From: a virus
DNA: 28,266 bases
Virus record (IMG/VR): IMGVR_UViG_3300035034_003004
Location: 1 to 28,266 of that record
Reading direction: 5' to 3' (one strand)
This document shows, piece by piece, positions 9,039-16,083 of this stretch (position 1 is the stretch's first letter; the number at the start of each line of letters is the position of its first letter). Under the pieces are notes generated by a model. The model was not told where the DNA came from and made no database searches. It saw nothing but the letters and a program-made list of their open reading frames with translations. A program made the translations under genes and the position numbers.

Positions 9039-9680
9039 ATGTGGAATGAATGGTTAGAGGCAAACAGAGGCGAACGTATGGATGCCATGTCTGATTTATT
9101 TAACCTGACCCGCCGCGAATTTCACCTTGCCCGATATAATTTTGCACTTAATTATGCACAGGATTTAGTAATAGCCGATGTGGCTTGTGGAACAGGTTAT
9201 GGAGCAAGCCTTCTTGCAACGGCAGCAAGTAAGGTTTATGGCATTGACAGGGAAGAAAAAGCAATTGACTATGCGCGGGCACATTATAATGCGGACCATA
9301 TTTTTTTTATCAAAGCCCTTGCCCATTACATGCCTATTTTGAATAATAGCCTTGACCTATTGGTATCTTTTGAAACTATTGAGCATGTGGAAGATGGCAC
9401 CTTGGTTTTAACTGAATTTCACCGGGCATTGAAAAATAAGGGGAAATTGATTATATCTACTCCGAATAATTGGGGATTATCCAAATACCACAAACGCACT
9501 TACACCTTGGAAAATTTTAAGGATTTGCTTTCCAATTCTTTTTTGGTGGAAAAAATATATAATCAAAATTCAGGAAGCAAATGTTTTACAAACCGAAAAC
9601 AACCTTGTGGAATTATTGAGACAAACCCTAAAAATAAAGACCTTGCAGAATGCTTTATTGCGGTTTGCATCAAAAAATGA
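9039..9680 (+). CDS. Class I SAM-dependent methyltransferase (small-molecule type)
   Basis: The 213-residue protein has a Rossmann-like methyltransferase core. Motif I is DVACGTGYG (residues 47-55), an acidic residue ends strand 2 (D70 in YGIDREEKAI), and a motif IV-like SFETIEHVED follows at about 110. A later IISTPNNWG strand fits the UbiE/Methyltransf_11 group. There is no (D/N/S)PP(Y/F) motif, so this is not a nucleic-acid N-methyltransferase of the usual kind. The start at 9039 has GGAAAG at 9026-9031; ATG 9024 is an alternative. It sits inside the lysis block, 2 bases after the endolysin stop, which is an odd place. The substrate is unknown; a cell-envelope or glycan substrate is possible. 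Confidence 0.8.
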   Translation: MWNEWLEANRGERMDAMSDLFNLTRREFHLARYNFALNYAQDLVIADVACGTGYGASLLATAASKVYGIDREEKAIDYARAHYNADHIFFIKALAHYMPILNNSLDLLVSFETIEHVEDGTLVLTEFHRALKNKGKLIISTPNNWGLSKYHKRTYTLENFKDLLSNSFLVEKIYNQNSGSKCFTNRKQPCGIIETNPKNKDLAECFIAVCIKK

Positions 9681-9696
9681 AAGGGGTAATCAGGCA

Positions 9697-10083
9697 ATGC
9701 ATACAAACCCTCTTCGGAGAAAAAGGAAACAGAAAAGTATCATTCCGGTTTCGGATACCGTTGCAGACTATTCAGAAGAAATTCCTCCTGCAAAAAAGCG
9801 GGGAATTGTTATCTCCGGGTATAAGGCTTGGAGAGGAATCCAAAGGAGCAAAAAAATGAAAATTGTATCGAGCACCACCACACAAAACGTGGCCGTGGGA
9901 ACGCTCGCAGGAGGTGGTGCTGTAATAGGTGCACTGGCCTTTTTGCGTAGTTTTATGCCGGGGGTTGTTTTCTGGCCTGAAGAATCCGATGCCGCCGTGG
10001 CAATAGCCGTGGCTACAATTGTTGTTCCGGGATTTTCCCGGATAATTGCCTTTTGGCGTAACCCTGAAAAAAAGGAAAATTAA
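9697..10083 (+). CDS. Holin candidate with two membrane helices and two possible starts
   Basis: The 128-residue form starts at ATG 9697 with AAAGGGG at 9680-9686. It has a basic N-terminal half (KRKQK, KKRG, RSKK) and two hydrophobic helices near the C-terminus (about 63-86 and 99-118), ending in a short charged tail. Holins open the inner membrane so that the endolysin reaches the wall; two helices with a charged tail fit one holin class. A second in-frame ATG at 9856 has a stronger site (AAAGGAG at 9842-9848, 7-base spacing) and would give a 75-residue protein holding only the two helices. The gene lies between the methyltransferase and the lipoprotein. The membrane protein is certain; the holin role is inferred from position. 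Confidence 0.6.
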   Translation: MHTNPLRRKRKQKSIIPVSDTVADYSEEIPPAKKRGIVISGYKAWRGIQRSKKMKIVSSTTTQNVAVGTLAGGGAVIGALAFLRSFMPGVVFWPEESDAAVAIAVATIVVPGFSRIIAFWRNPEKKEN

Positions 10084-10085
10084 AA

Positions 10086-10412
10086 ATGAAAAAGTATTTT
10101 CTAGTAGCAATGTGTTGTGTTGCGATTGTGGCAGGTTGTGTGACAACCAAGTTTCCCGATGGGCGAACTGAGACGGAATTTCAGGTTGATCAAATGATTG
10201 CAGTTTATCAGGCAACACTCCCAATGGCGCAAATGGCCTTTGATATGTGGCTCCAATATGAGGACACAAAAACCGACCGGGATGAAATTAAATTCCAGCG
10301 GGAAAAAGAGGAGAGGGAAGCCATGATTGAAAACATTAAGGAGGCGCTGGCAACGCTTCAAGCCATGCGGGAAAATCCCCCAAAGGAAAAAAATACCACC
10401 GAAGGTCTATAG
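10086..10412 (+). CDS. Lipoprotein, probable outer-membrane spanin (o-spanin)
   Basis: The 108-residue protein begins with a signal peptide (KK, then a hydrophobic stretch) that ends in a lipobox V-A-G-C with the lipidated Cys at residue 18. The rest is charged and helical (about 30-95) and could pair with the coiled coil of the membrane protein at 8277-8669. Outer-membrane spanins are short lipoproteins encoded in the lysis block, though most are shorter than this or nested in the i-spanin gene. It begins 2 bases after the holin candidate. The lipoprotein is clear; the spanin role is inferred. Its stop codon TAG lies inside the TCTATAGTATGT motif. Confidence 0.62.
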   Translation: MKKYFLVAMCCVAIVAGCVTTKFPDGRTETEFQVDQMIAVYQATLPMAQMAFDMWLQYEDTKTDRDEIKFQREKEEREAMIENIKEALATLQAMRENPPKEKNTTEGL

Positions 10413-10417
10413 TATGT
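10406..10417 (+). promoter_or_regulatory. Promoter-like motif, copy 1 (TCTATAGTATGT)
   Basis: First of four copies of this motif in the window (others at 10593, 16084 and 23011). TATAGT at 10408-10413 resembles a -10 box. No -35 box is visible at 17 bases upstream. It overlaps the stop of the lipoprotein gene. No ORF of useful size follows before the terminator at 10507. Confidence 0.45.
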
Positions 10418-10573
10418 CACTAAGAGAACGAATCAACTTGGAGGGCCGCCAATGAATTAACTTAATGGATTTTGTGTTTAACCGTTGGTTCTTTGTGCGT
10501 TTAATTTTCAGGCAATGGGGCTTTTATCCCGGTTCCCGCAGAGCTAGCCTCATTGCCTGAATTATTTTTTTTT
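10418..10573 (+). ncRNA. Possible small non-coding RNA ending at the strong terminator
   Basis: Between the motif at 10406-10417 and the T tract ending at 10573 lie about 155 bases with no plausible gene; an ATG after GGAGGG at 10443-10448 is followed at once by a stop (ATG AAT TAA). If the motif is a promoter, the product would be a short terminated RNA. A small hairpin (AACC/GGTT) is near 10480. Equally, this may be only the untranslated end of the lysis transcript. RNA evidence is absent here. Confidence 0.3.
10507..10573 (+). terminator. Strong intrinsic terminator after the lysis block
   Basis: TTCAGGCAATGGGGC (10507-10521) pairs with GCCTCATTGCCTGAA (10547-10561) with one G-U pair, and T10522-A10546 extends the stem to 16 pairs. 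The loop is 24 bases. A T-rich tract with nine consecutive T follows (10562-10573). It separates the tail/lysis unit from the replication unit. Confidence 0.88.
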
Positions 10574-10592
10574 AGGAAAACATCGTCCAAGG

Positions 10593-10604
10593 CCTATAGT
10601 ATAT
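10593..10604 (+). promoter_or_regulatory. Promoter-like motif, copy 2 (CCTATAGTATAT)
   Basis: Second copy of the recurring motif, 20 bases after the terminator T tract and 29 bases before the ATG at 10634. It is ideally placed to start the replication operon. TATAGT at 10595-10600 is the -10-like core; no good -35 is visible. Confidence 0.55.
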
Positions 10605-10633
10605 CAAACAGACTAAACAAAGGGGTTTTGCCA

Positions 10634-11416
10634 ATGATTGATGTTAGTTTGAGGCCAACTGATTACGACGTGCCCGATTTTGTCAGAGTGGCAAATGAAC
10701 TGGTAAAAAAATTGAATAAACCTTTGCAATTCAAGGTTCCAATGGGTATCTCTTATGCACATGCTTTTCAAAAAGCATGGATTTACGGCAAACAGTTAAA
10801 GCCGGAGCATTTCAAAAAGGAGGGCGCAAGATGCATTAGCAAAAAAGCGAAAAATTTACTCGATGAGGTTTATGGTATCAATGAAGATTCAATTAGACAG
10901 TTAATTCAGTCACGGTCTGGGTTAACACAACCACACAAACAGGAGAATGAAAAAATGAGTCCGACGATCGCAGATAAGATAGCCAATAAGGTGAAGAACA
11001 AGAAGGCGGATGATGTTGATGAGGATTTGGATTTTGAAGATGATGAATTTGAAGATGACAGTGACGATATAGAATTTGAGGAAGACGATGAGGATGAGGA
11101 TGACACTCCCAAGCGCGGCCCCGGTCGGCCTAAGAAGCAAGTGCCCGCCGATGAGGGTGAGGAAGACGATGAGGATGAGGATGACACTCCCAAGCGCGGC
11201 CCCGGTCGGCCTAAGAAGTCTGGAAAACCTGGCACTCCCAAGCGCGGCCCCGGTCGACCTAAGAAGCAAGTGCCCGACGATGATGACGATGCCGACGAGG
11301 ATGGCGCCCCCAAGAAGGCGGCACCTGCCAAGCAAGCCAAAATTAAGACAGGTGGGGATGTGCCCCCGAATGTTATTGAGGCAATTGGGACAATCCTTGC
11401 TTTCCTGAAGTTGTAA
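10634..11416 (+). CDS. AT-hook DNA-binding protein with acidic repeats
   Basis: The 260-residue protein has a folded-looking N-terminal part (about 1-95) of unknown family, then a long low-complexity tail. The tail holds three copies of TPKRGPGRPKK (residues 158-168, 185-195, 201-211). Each has the GRP core flanked by basic residues that marks an AT-hook, a minor-groove binder of A/T-rich DNA. They are separated by very acidic stretches (EEDDEDEDD type). ATG 10634 has AAAGGGG at 10619-10625. A second in-frame ATG at 10955 has AGGAG at 10941-10945 and would give a 153-residue form with only the tail. It leads the replication operon, so a role in genome organisation, origin binding or transcription control is possible. 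AT-hooks are common in eukaryotes and rarer in phages. Confidence 0.8.
   Translation: MIDVSLRPTDYDVPDFVRVANELVKKLNKPLQFKVPMGISYAHAFQKAWIYGKQLKPEHFKKEGARCISKKAKNLLDEVYGINEDSIRQLIQSRSGLTQPHKQENEKMSPTIADKIANKVKNKKADDVDEDLDFEDDEFEDDSDDIEFEEDDEDEDDTPKRGPGRPKKQVPADEGEEDDEDEDDTPKRGPGRPKKSGKPGTPKRGPGRPKKQVPDDDDDADEDGAPKKAAPAKQAKIKTGGDVPPNVIEAIGTILAFLKL
11078..11276 (+). repeat. Tandem direct repeats encoding the AT-hooks
   Basis: A 60-base unit at 11078-11137 is repeated exactly at 11159-11218 (offset 81). A shorter copy at 11234-11276 matches the 3' part of the unit and its following bases (43 bases) with one mismatch. DNA identity this high points to recent in-frame duplication, so the hook number may vary between related phages. 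Confidence 0.9.
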
Positions 11417-11432
11417 GAACCAAAACAAAGTG

Positions 11433-11467
11433 AAATACAGGGGCAGGAAAAACCTGCCCCTGTATTT
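11433..11467 (+). terminator. Perfect 15-bp hairpin before the clamp gene
   Basis: AAATACAGGGGCAGG (11433-11447) and its exact complement (11453-11467) enclose an AAAAA loop. Only four T residues, including the last of the stem, follow, so termination may be partial. It ends 3 bases before the AAAGGAGG ribosome site of the next gene, so it could also act as an mRNA end protector or attenuator. Confidence 0.6.
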
Positions 11468-11486
11468 TCAAAAGGAGGCAAGTGTT

Positions 11487-12479
11487 ATGATTGATGAATT
11501 GAAGCTGGCAAAGGCGTGTGGGGCAAAACAACTCATTTTCCGGGACAAAACCATGTTTGCCATTGGTTCTACGGATTTCAAAATAGCGGTGCCCAAAGAA
11601 TATCGTGGAATTATGGGTGGAGTAAATCTTGATTGGTTTTTGCATGCTGTCGGAAATAATCCAACAAAAATAGAGGGAAAAGATGGCAATCTGGTAATTC
11701 AAGATGGGCGATTTGAGTCTTCGAGCGCATTGCTCCCAAATAATTCCTTAACAGACCAATTGACCGAATTGAGAATTAGTGCAAATGATGTTGTCTTTGA
11801 ACTATCTGAAATCACAAAACAGGGGTTTTTGGATTGCGCGGAAGTGACGGTTGGGGCGCTTTCACAAAAGCTGAAGTATGTTTTTCTTTCTGACAATTCA
11901 ATCCTTGCTTGCGACAATTGTTACCTGCGAAAGCGCCATTCTGACTTGGAAATCGGTGGAGAGTTGGAAAAAGGCAGAACGATAAACCTGCCCGTTGAAC
12001 AAATCCCCTTGAAGTTGATTTTGAAATACACTGATAAGATTGTTTTTTCGGAAAACTCGGTTAAATGCAAAATGAAAAAGGCCATATGTTTGTTGCCCTT
12101 TTCATTTGGTGATGGAGATATGAAAAAACTAACAACCATTCTAGAATCTAAGGGGGAATTATTCGGGGAGAGCACAAATGGGTTTGGTTTAGCAGTAAAA
12201 AGAATCTCCCAAATCGTTGCCAATGAGCCAGTAAAATTGACCTTCAAAGAAGGCGGCAATTTGAAAATATCGGCATGTAATGGACATGAAAAAGCGCTGG
12301 CAAGTGTGGTCATTCCTGAGGTGACTTGTTGCGTAGATTTCGAGGGCACTTGCTCAGCAAAACATCTTGCCCGATGGGCAGATTGTCATGGAAAAATCTA
12401 TGGTGCAATGGAAGGCCGTGGATTACTTGTTGAACATGACATGGGGCAAGACCTTTTCGCCCTGTTTACCAATTCTTAA
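11487..12479 (+). CDS. Putative DNA polymerase sliding clamp
   Basis: The 330-residue protein shows no catalytic motif but has the features of a clamp: alternating amphipathic strands and short helices in repeated units. Stretches such as LKLILKYTDKIVFSENSVKCKMKKA and KLTFKEGGNLKISACNGHEKALASVVIP resemble the strand-turn-strand units of beta-type clamps, and the closing segment ends close to the C-terminus as in DnaN. A clamp here is expected, because a clamp loader is encoded at 15139 and a polymerase lies directly downstream. ATG 11487 is chosen for its AAAGGAGG site (11471-11478); a longer reading would run through the hairpin. The length is near that of DnaN (about 366). It could be another beta-rich replication factor. 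Confidence 0.5.
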   Translation: MIDELKLAKACGAKQLIFRDKTMFAIGSTDFKIAVPKEYRGIMGGVNLDWFLHAVGNNPTKIEGKDGNLVIQDGRFESSSALLPNNSLTDQLTELRISANDVVFELSEITKQGFLDCAEVTVGALSQKLKYVFLSDNSILACDNCYLRKRHSDLEIGGELEKGRTINLPVEQIPLKLILKYTDKIVFSENSVKCKMKKAICLLPFSFGDGDMKKLTTILESKGELFGESTNGFGLAVKRISQIVANEPVKLTFKEGGNLKISACNGHEKALASVVIPEVTCCVDFEGTCSAKHLARWADCHGKIYGAMEGRGLLVEHDMGQDLFALFTNS

Positions 12480-12490
12480 CAAGGGGGCAT

Positions 12491-13594
12491 ATGTTTTTTT
12501 CAGAAATTGAATTGGCAAATGACACAGGACCGCATTGTGCGGCTTGCAGGCTGAAAGACACATGCAATCACTTTCAAGCCCAGCACAGGGGCACAGGGGA
12601 TGCCTTAGCAGTGTTCCCATGCCCTTCAGTGGAAACAGATTACAACGGGAAACTCGCTGGACTGCCCCTATTTATCACACAAGGACTTTTCAGGGGAAAA
12701 ATTAGAGTTGGTTATTCAGTGGCATGCAATTCACCGAAAGTGACAGACAAACAAATTGAATGTTGCGGACCATTTTTTCTTTCTAATTTACAGAAACACA
12801 AACCAAGGGTAATTTATACCTTTGGGCCAGAGGCCTTGTTTTCTGTTATTAGATTCTTTCGGGGAAAATCAATAGGCCCTTTTAACCGCTGGATAGGGGA
12901 AAAGGTTCCAATTCATTTTGAGTCCTTTTCGTGTTGGGTCGTTCCATTATTTGATGTAAAAGAATATGGGAAAAAAAACACAGGTAACACGGCATTTGCA
13001 TTGTCCAAAGATTTTCTAGTGGATGACCCTGCCCCAATAAAGAAAATGCCAAAGGTGGTTATTTATTACGAAACCAGTTTGATTTTGCGTGCAATTGAAA
13101 ATTTTAAGAATTCAGAAACACCTGTTGCATTTGATTATGAAACCACCGGCCTGAAACCTGACACAATGGGGCATAAGATTTTGTGCGTGGGAATGTCAAA
13201 TGGCGAATTTACCACAGCCTTTCAAATAAGCAAGGGGGAAATTCAAGATGCATTTGTTTCTTTTCTAAAAAGCACTGTTCCAAAAATTGCCGCAAATCTG
13301 AAATTTGAGGAAAGGTGGTCAAGAAAGATTTTTAAGACAAGAGTTAATAATTGGGTTTTCGATTCTATGTTAAATGCACACTTGGCTAATGCCGCTCCAA
13401 GGGCCAGCGGGCTAAAATTCCAAGCCTTTACCAAACTGGGAATTCCCCCTTACGATGAGGAAGTGGAAAACTTAATTAGGGCAAAAAAACCTAATGAAAA
13501 AAATGATTTGGAGTCTATGGACACACATAAATTGTTGCAGTATTGCGGCACCGATGCTTGGGCAGAATATGAACTTTATAAGGAAGCAAAATAA
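12491..13594 (+). CDS. UDG-like domain fused to 3'-5' exonuclease (first half of a split DNA polymerase)
   Basis: Residues about 10-165 resemble the family-4 uracil-DNA glycosylase fold: an HCAACRLKDTC cluster at the start, an IECCGPFFLSNLQKHKPRVIYTFGPEAL segment like the E..C.P.L..Q....KP..I...G..A motif, then GK.I....RWIGEKVP. The usual GE.PG and HPS active-site motifs are not visible, so it is probably not an active glycosylase. Residues about 190-367 are a DnaQ-type proofreading exonuclease: ExoI FDYETTGLKP (D215, E217), ExoII AANLKFEERW, ExoIII YCGTDAWAEYELY (D355). The Bacillus phage SPO1 polymerase is known to carry such a UDG-like region ahead of exonuclease and polymerase. Here the chain stops at TAA, which overlaps the polymerase ATG by one base. 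Confidence 0.8.
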   Translation: MFFSEIELANDTGPHCAACRLKDTCNHFQAQHRGTGDALAVFPCPSVETDYNGKLAGLPLFITQGLFRGKIRVGYSVACNSPKVTDKQIECCGPFFLSNLQKHKPRVIYTFGPEALFSVIRFFRGKSIGPFNRWIGEKVPIHFESFSCWVVPLFDVKEYGKKNTGNTAFALSKDFLVDDPAPIKKMPKVVIYYETSLILRAIENFKNSETPVAFDYETTGLKPDTMGHKILCVGMSNGEFTTAFQISKGEIQDAFVSFLKSTVPKIAANLKFEERWSRKIFKTRVNNWVFDSMLNAHLANAAPRASGLKFQAFTKLGIPPYDEEVENLIRAKKPNEKNDLESMDTHKLLQYCGTDAWAEYELYKEAK

Positions 13595-14964
13595 TGGCCT
13601 TATATGGAGAAGATTTATTTCTGGAGGGGGTCAAGGCACTGGCAACCGTGGAGGCAAATGGAATCCGTGTTAACGTGGATTATTACAAGTCCGTCCAGCG
13701 GGAATTGATCCGGCAAACAGAAGATTTGGATAACCAGATAATGGAATCAAAGGCAGGGCAATTATGGAGTTCTCATTTTGGCAATAAAATGAACCTTAAT
13801 TCAAGAACACAATTAGCCACTGTGTTATTTGACCTGCTTTGTTATGATTCCAGGGTAAAGACCAAAGGGGGAAAAGATTCGGCAAGTGAAGATGCAATAA
13901 AGCTGATTGATGACCCAGTGGTTAAATTATTTATTGAATCCCAGAAATTAAAAAAAGTGGCAAGCACATATATCCAAAATATGCTCGAACACACCACTCC
14001 CAAGGGGTTTTTGCACCCTTCTTTTCACCTTCACTTGACTACCTCTTTTCGGTCCTCCTGTTCTGACCCTAATTTTCAGAATATGCCAATTCATGATAAA
14101 CAAGTGGGGGAAATAGTGCGGAGCGGAATCATCCCCCGGCAAGGCAATTGCCTTGTGGAGGTTGATTATTCTGCGATTGAGGTTCGGGTGGCCGCATGTT
14201 ACCACAAAGACCCTGCTATGCTTGATTATATTCACGACTCAACAAAGGATATGCACACTGACATGACGGCAGAATGTTATATGTTGCCAAAATCTGAAAT
14301 CACTAAGGAATTGCGATACTACGGGAAAAACTGTTTTGTTTTTCCACAGTTTTATGGATCCGTTTATCAACAATGCGCCCCGGCCTTGTGGGAAGCCAGA
14401 AAATTGAAAACTGCAAATGGAAAAACAGTTAAGGAGCACTTAGCAGAAAAGGGTATTAAGAAATTAGGTGCTTGCACGTTTGACAAGGAACCGATTAGAG
14501 GCACTTTTGAAGCCCACCTTAGGGAGGTGTCTAACCATTTTTGGCAGGAAAGATTTCCGATTTATAATGCTTGGAAAAAAACTTGGTATGAAAACTATCT
14601 TAAAACAGGCAGATTCGATTCCCTGTCTGGATTTTCTTACTGGGGAATTTTCAAAAGAAACGAAGTGATAAATTATCCCATTCAAGGGAGTGCGTTTCAT
14701 TGCCTTTTGTACTCGTTGATTTTGCTTCAAAAACAAATACAGAAGAAAGGATTGAAAGCAAAAATAGTTGGGCAAATACATGACAGCATTGTAGCAGACG
14801 TTCCTGGGGAAGAGGTTGGAATTTACCTTAAAATGGCAAAGGAAATTATGACAACCACACTCCTGAAAAGGTGGCCGTGGATTGTGGTCCCGCTGGAAAT
14901 TGAGGCAGAAGTAGCACCTGTAAACCAGCCGTGGTTCAGAAAGGTACCATATGCTATTTGTTAG
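13594..14964 (+). CDS. Family A DNA polymerase, polymerase domain only
   Basis: This is the replicative polymerase half. Motif A is VDYSAIEVRV (catalytic D191), motif B is R241-YYG-K245-NCFVFPQFYG, and motif C is QIHDSIV (catalytic D397). The second acidic residue of the Pol I HDE triad is Ser398. Motif B is one residue longer than in Pol I between the Lys and the Tyr. An S.RSSCSDPNFQNMP stretch near residue 150 is the typical template-contact region. At 456 residues there is no room for exonuclease domains, which are in the gene just upstream. The TAATG junction suggests coupled translation and a two-chain enzyme. It has no ribosome site of its own beyond weak AAGGAAG at 13581-13587. Confidence 0.93.
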   Translation: MALYGEDLFLEGVKALATVEANGIRVNVDYYKSVQRELIRQTEDLDNQIMESKAGQLWSSHFGNKMNLNSRTQLATVLFDLLCYDSRVKTKGGKDSASEDAIKLIDDPVVKLFIESQKLKKVASTYIQNMLEHTTPKGFLHPSFHLHLTTSFRSSCSDPNFQNMPIHDKQVGEIVRSGIIPRQGNCLVEVDYSAIEVRVAACYHKDPAMLDYIHDSTKDMHTDMTAECYMLPKSEITKELRYYGKNCFVFPQFYGSVYQQCAPALWEARKLKTANGKTVKEHLAEKGIKKLGACTFDKEPIRGTFEAHLREVSNHFWQERFPIYNAWKKTWYENYLKTGRFDSLSGFSYWGIFKRNEVINYPIQGSAFHCLLYSLILLQKQIQKKGLKAKIVGQIHDSIVADVPGEEVGIYLKMAKEIMTTTLLKRWPWIVVPLEIEAEVAPVNQPWFRKVPYAIC

Positions 14965-15142
14965 CTATATATATTTATTTATAGGTGGGGCAATACTTGA
15001 TGCCCTGCGTCGGGTAATGTTGAGAAATAAACGAGTGCAATATACCAAGACAGTTTGGGTTATTGGTGGAATTGCAGTAGTTTTTCTTTGGCCCTTGGTT
15101 TTACTTGATGCAGTCTGGAATACGAAAGGAAAAACAAAATGA
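14951..15142 (+). CDS. Small membrane protein of unknown role
   Basis: The 63-residue product has two hydrophobic helices (about 2-17 and 34-53) joined by a basic loop (RRVMLRNKR). The ATG lies 14 bases inside the polymerase gene and has AAAGG at 14940-14944. It ends in an ATGA overlap with the clamp-loader gene. It might attach replication to the membrane, but the sequence does not show that. Confidence 0.65.
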   Translation: MLFVSYIYLFIGGAILDALRRVMLRNKRVQYTKTVWVIGGIAVVFLWPLVLLDAVWNTKGKTK

Positions 15143-16056
15143 CTAATCTACCCTGGACACAAAAATACCGACCGGCATGTCTTGAGGAAATGGTACTTCC
15201 CCCTTCGACACACAACCTGATTAAAAATATGATCGAGCAAAAATCAATCCCCCATTTTGTTCTTTTATCAGGGGATGCCGGGACGGGCAAAACCACACTT
15301 GCGCGAATTCTTGTCGACACTATTCCCAATAGTAATGTGAATGAATACAATTCTTCAGATTTTCGGGGGATTGATTTTGTCAGGGAAATATCAGCGGCAA
15401 TGAAAATGCCCTCGGTTTACGGGAAGGTCACTTTTCATATTTTTGATGAGGTTCATAAACTCACAAATGATGCGCAAAATGCCTTTTTGAAATCCCTTGA
15501 GGATATGCCAGAGTTTTGCTATGTGGCTTTTTGCACGACAGAACCTATTAAATTGATTGCGGCAATTCGATCAAGGGCTATAGAAATTCTACTCCCATTA
15601 GCATCTGAAAAGGCAATGAAAGTGCGGCTATTAGAAATTAGTGAACTGGAGAATGCTGGGGAAGTTGATGCAGAAGTGTTGGAAATTATCCACGAAAAGA
15701 CCCGTGGAAGCATGCGGAAGGCTGTAAGCCTACTGCAAAATTGGGTTATTTCTGGCAAAGATATTGAAGTGCTGGAAGTGGCGGCGGAGGATTCACCCGA
15801 AGTGGTGGATTTATGCCGGGAACTATTGAGAGGCAATTGGGCAAGTATACAGGCAATTTTGAGGAAATTAGTATTGGAACCTGAATCCGTGCGATATGCA
15901 GTTTTGGGTTATATGAACTCTGTTTTGATTTCCAAATCGAAAAACCGGGATGCTTCCATAATAATAGATTATTTTTCCGAACCGTTCTATTCAGGAAAGG
16001 CCGTGTTGACCAACGCTTGCTACAAGTCGATGAATGACGGGGAGAGGAACAGGTGA
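15139..16056 (+). CDS. DNA polymerase clamp loader ATPase (RFC small-subunit-like)
   Basis: Clamp loaders open the sliding clamp and place it at primer ends. The 305-residue protein opens with the family phrase W..KYRP (residues 6-11). It has Walker A GDAGTGKT (45-52), Walker B IFDEVH (101-106), sensor 1 at FCTTEP (131-136) and an SRA sequence (145-147) in place of the SRC box, so the arginine finger is kept but the Cys is not. A sensor-2-like GSMRKAVSLLQ is near residue 190. This matches the bacteriophage T4 gp44/RFC small-subunit type, not DnaX, which has a zinc module. No large subunit was found nearby, so the loader may be a homo-oligomer or its partner is elsewhere. It is ATGA-coupled to the membrane protein. 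Confidence 0.9.
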   Translation: MTNLPWTQKYRPACLEEMVLPPSTHNLIKNMIEQKSIPHFVLLSGDAGTGKTTLARILVDTIPNSNVNEYNSSDFRGIDFVREISAAMKMPSVYGKVTFHIFDEVHKLTNDAQNAFLKSLEDMPEFCYVAFCTTEPIKLIAAIRSRAIEILLPLASEKAMKVRLLEISELENAGEVDAEVLEIIHEKTRGSMRKAVSLLQNWVISGKDIEVLEVAAEDSPEVVDLCRELLRGNWASIQAILRKLVLEPESVRYAVLGYMNSVLISKSKNRDASIIIDYFSEPFYSGKAVLTNACYKSMNDGERNR

Positions 16057-16083
16057 TGATTACTAAATAAACCCCGTTGAAAA

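Noticed and set aside
10518-10561. tRNA-like look of the terminator arm (a GGTTCCCGC stretch near a long stem)
   Set aside because: There is no acceptor/anticodon arrangement, and the long perfect stem plus T tract is fully explained as a terminator.
10553-10633. Upstream TTG start for the AT-hook protein
   Set aside because: It would begin inside the terminator and before the promoter-like motif; ATG 10634 has a good ribosome site.
11078-11276. Spaced direct repeats that could be taken for a CRISPR array
   Set aside because: The repeats are in frame inside a gene, encode AT-hooks, and the spacers are similar acidic codons, not unique sequences.
12491-13100. Active uracil-DNA glycosylase
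   Set aside because: The fold resembles family 4, but the usual GE.PG and HPS active-site motifs cannot be seen, so I call it UDG-like only.
16077-16082. TTGAAA as a -35 box for motif copy 3
   Set aside because: It is only 3 bases from the -10-like core.
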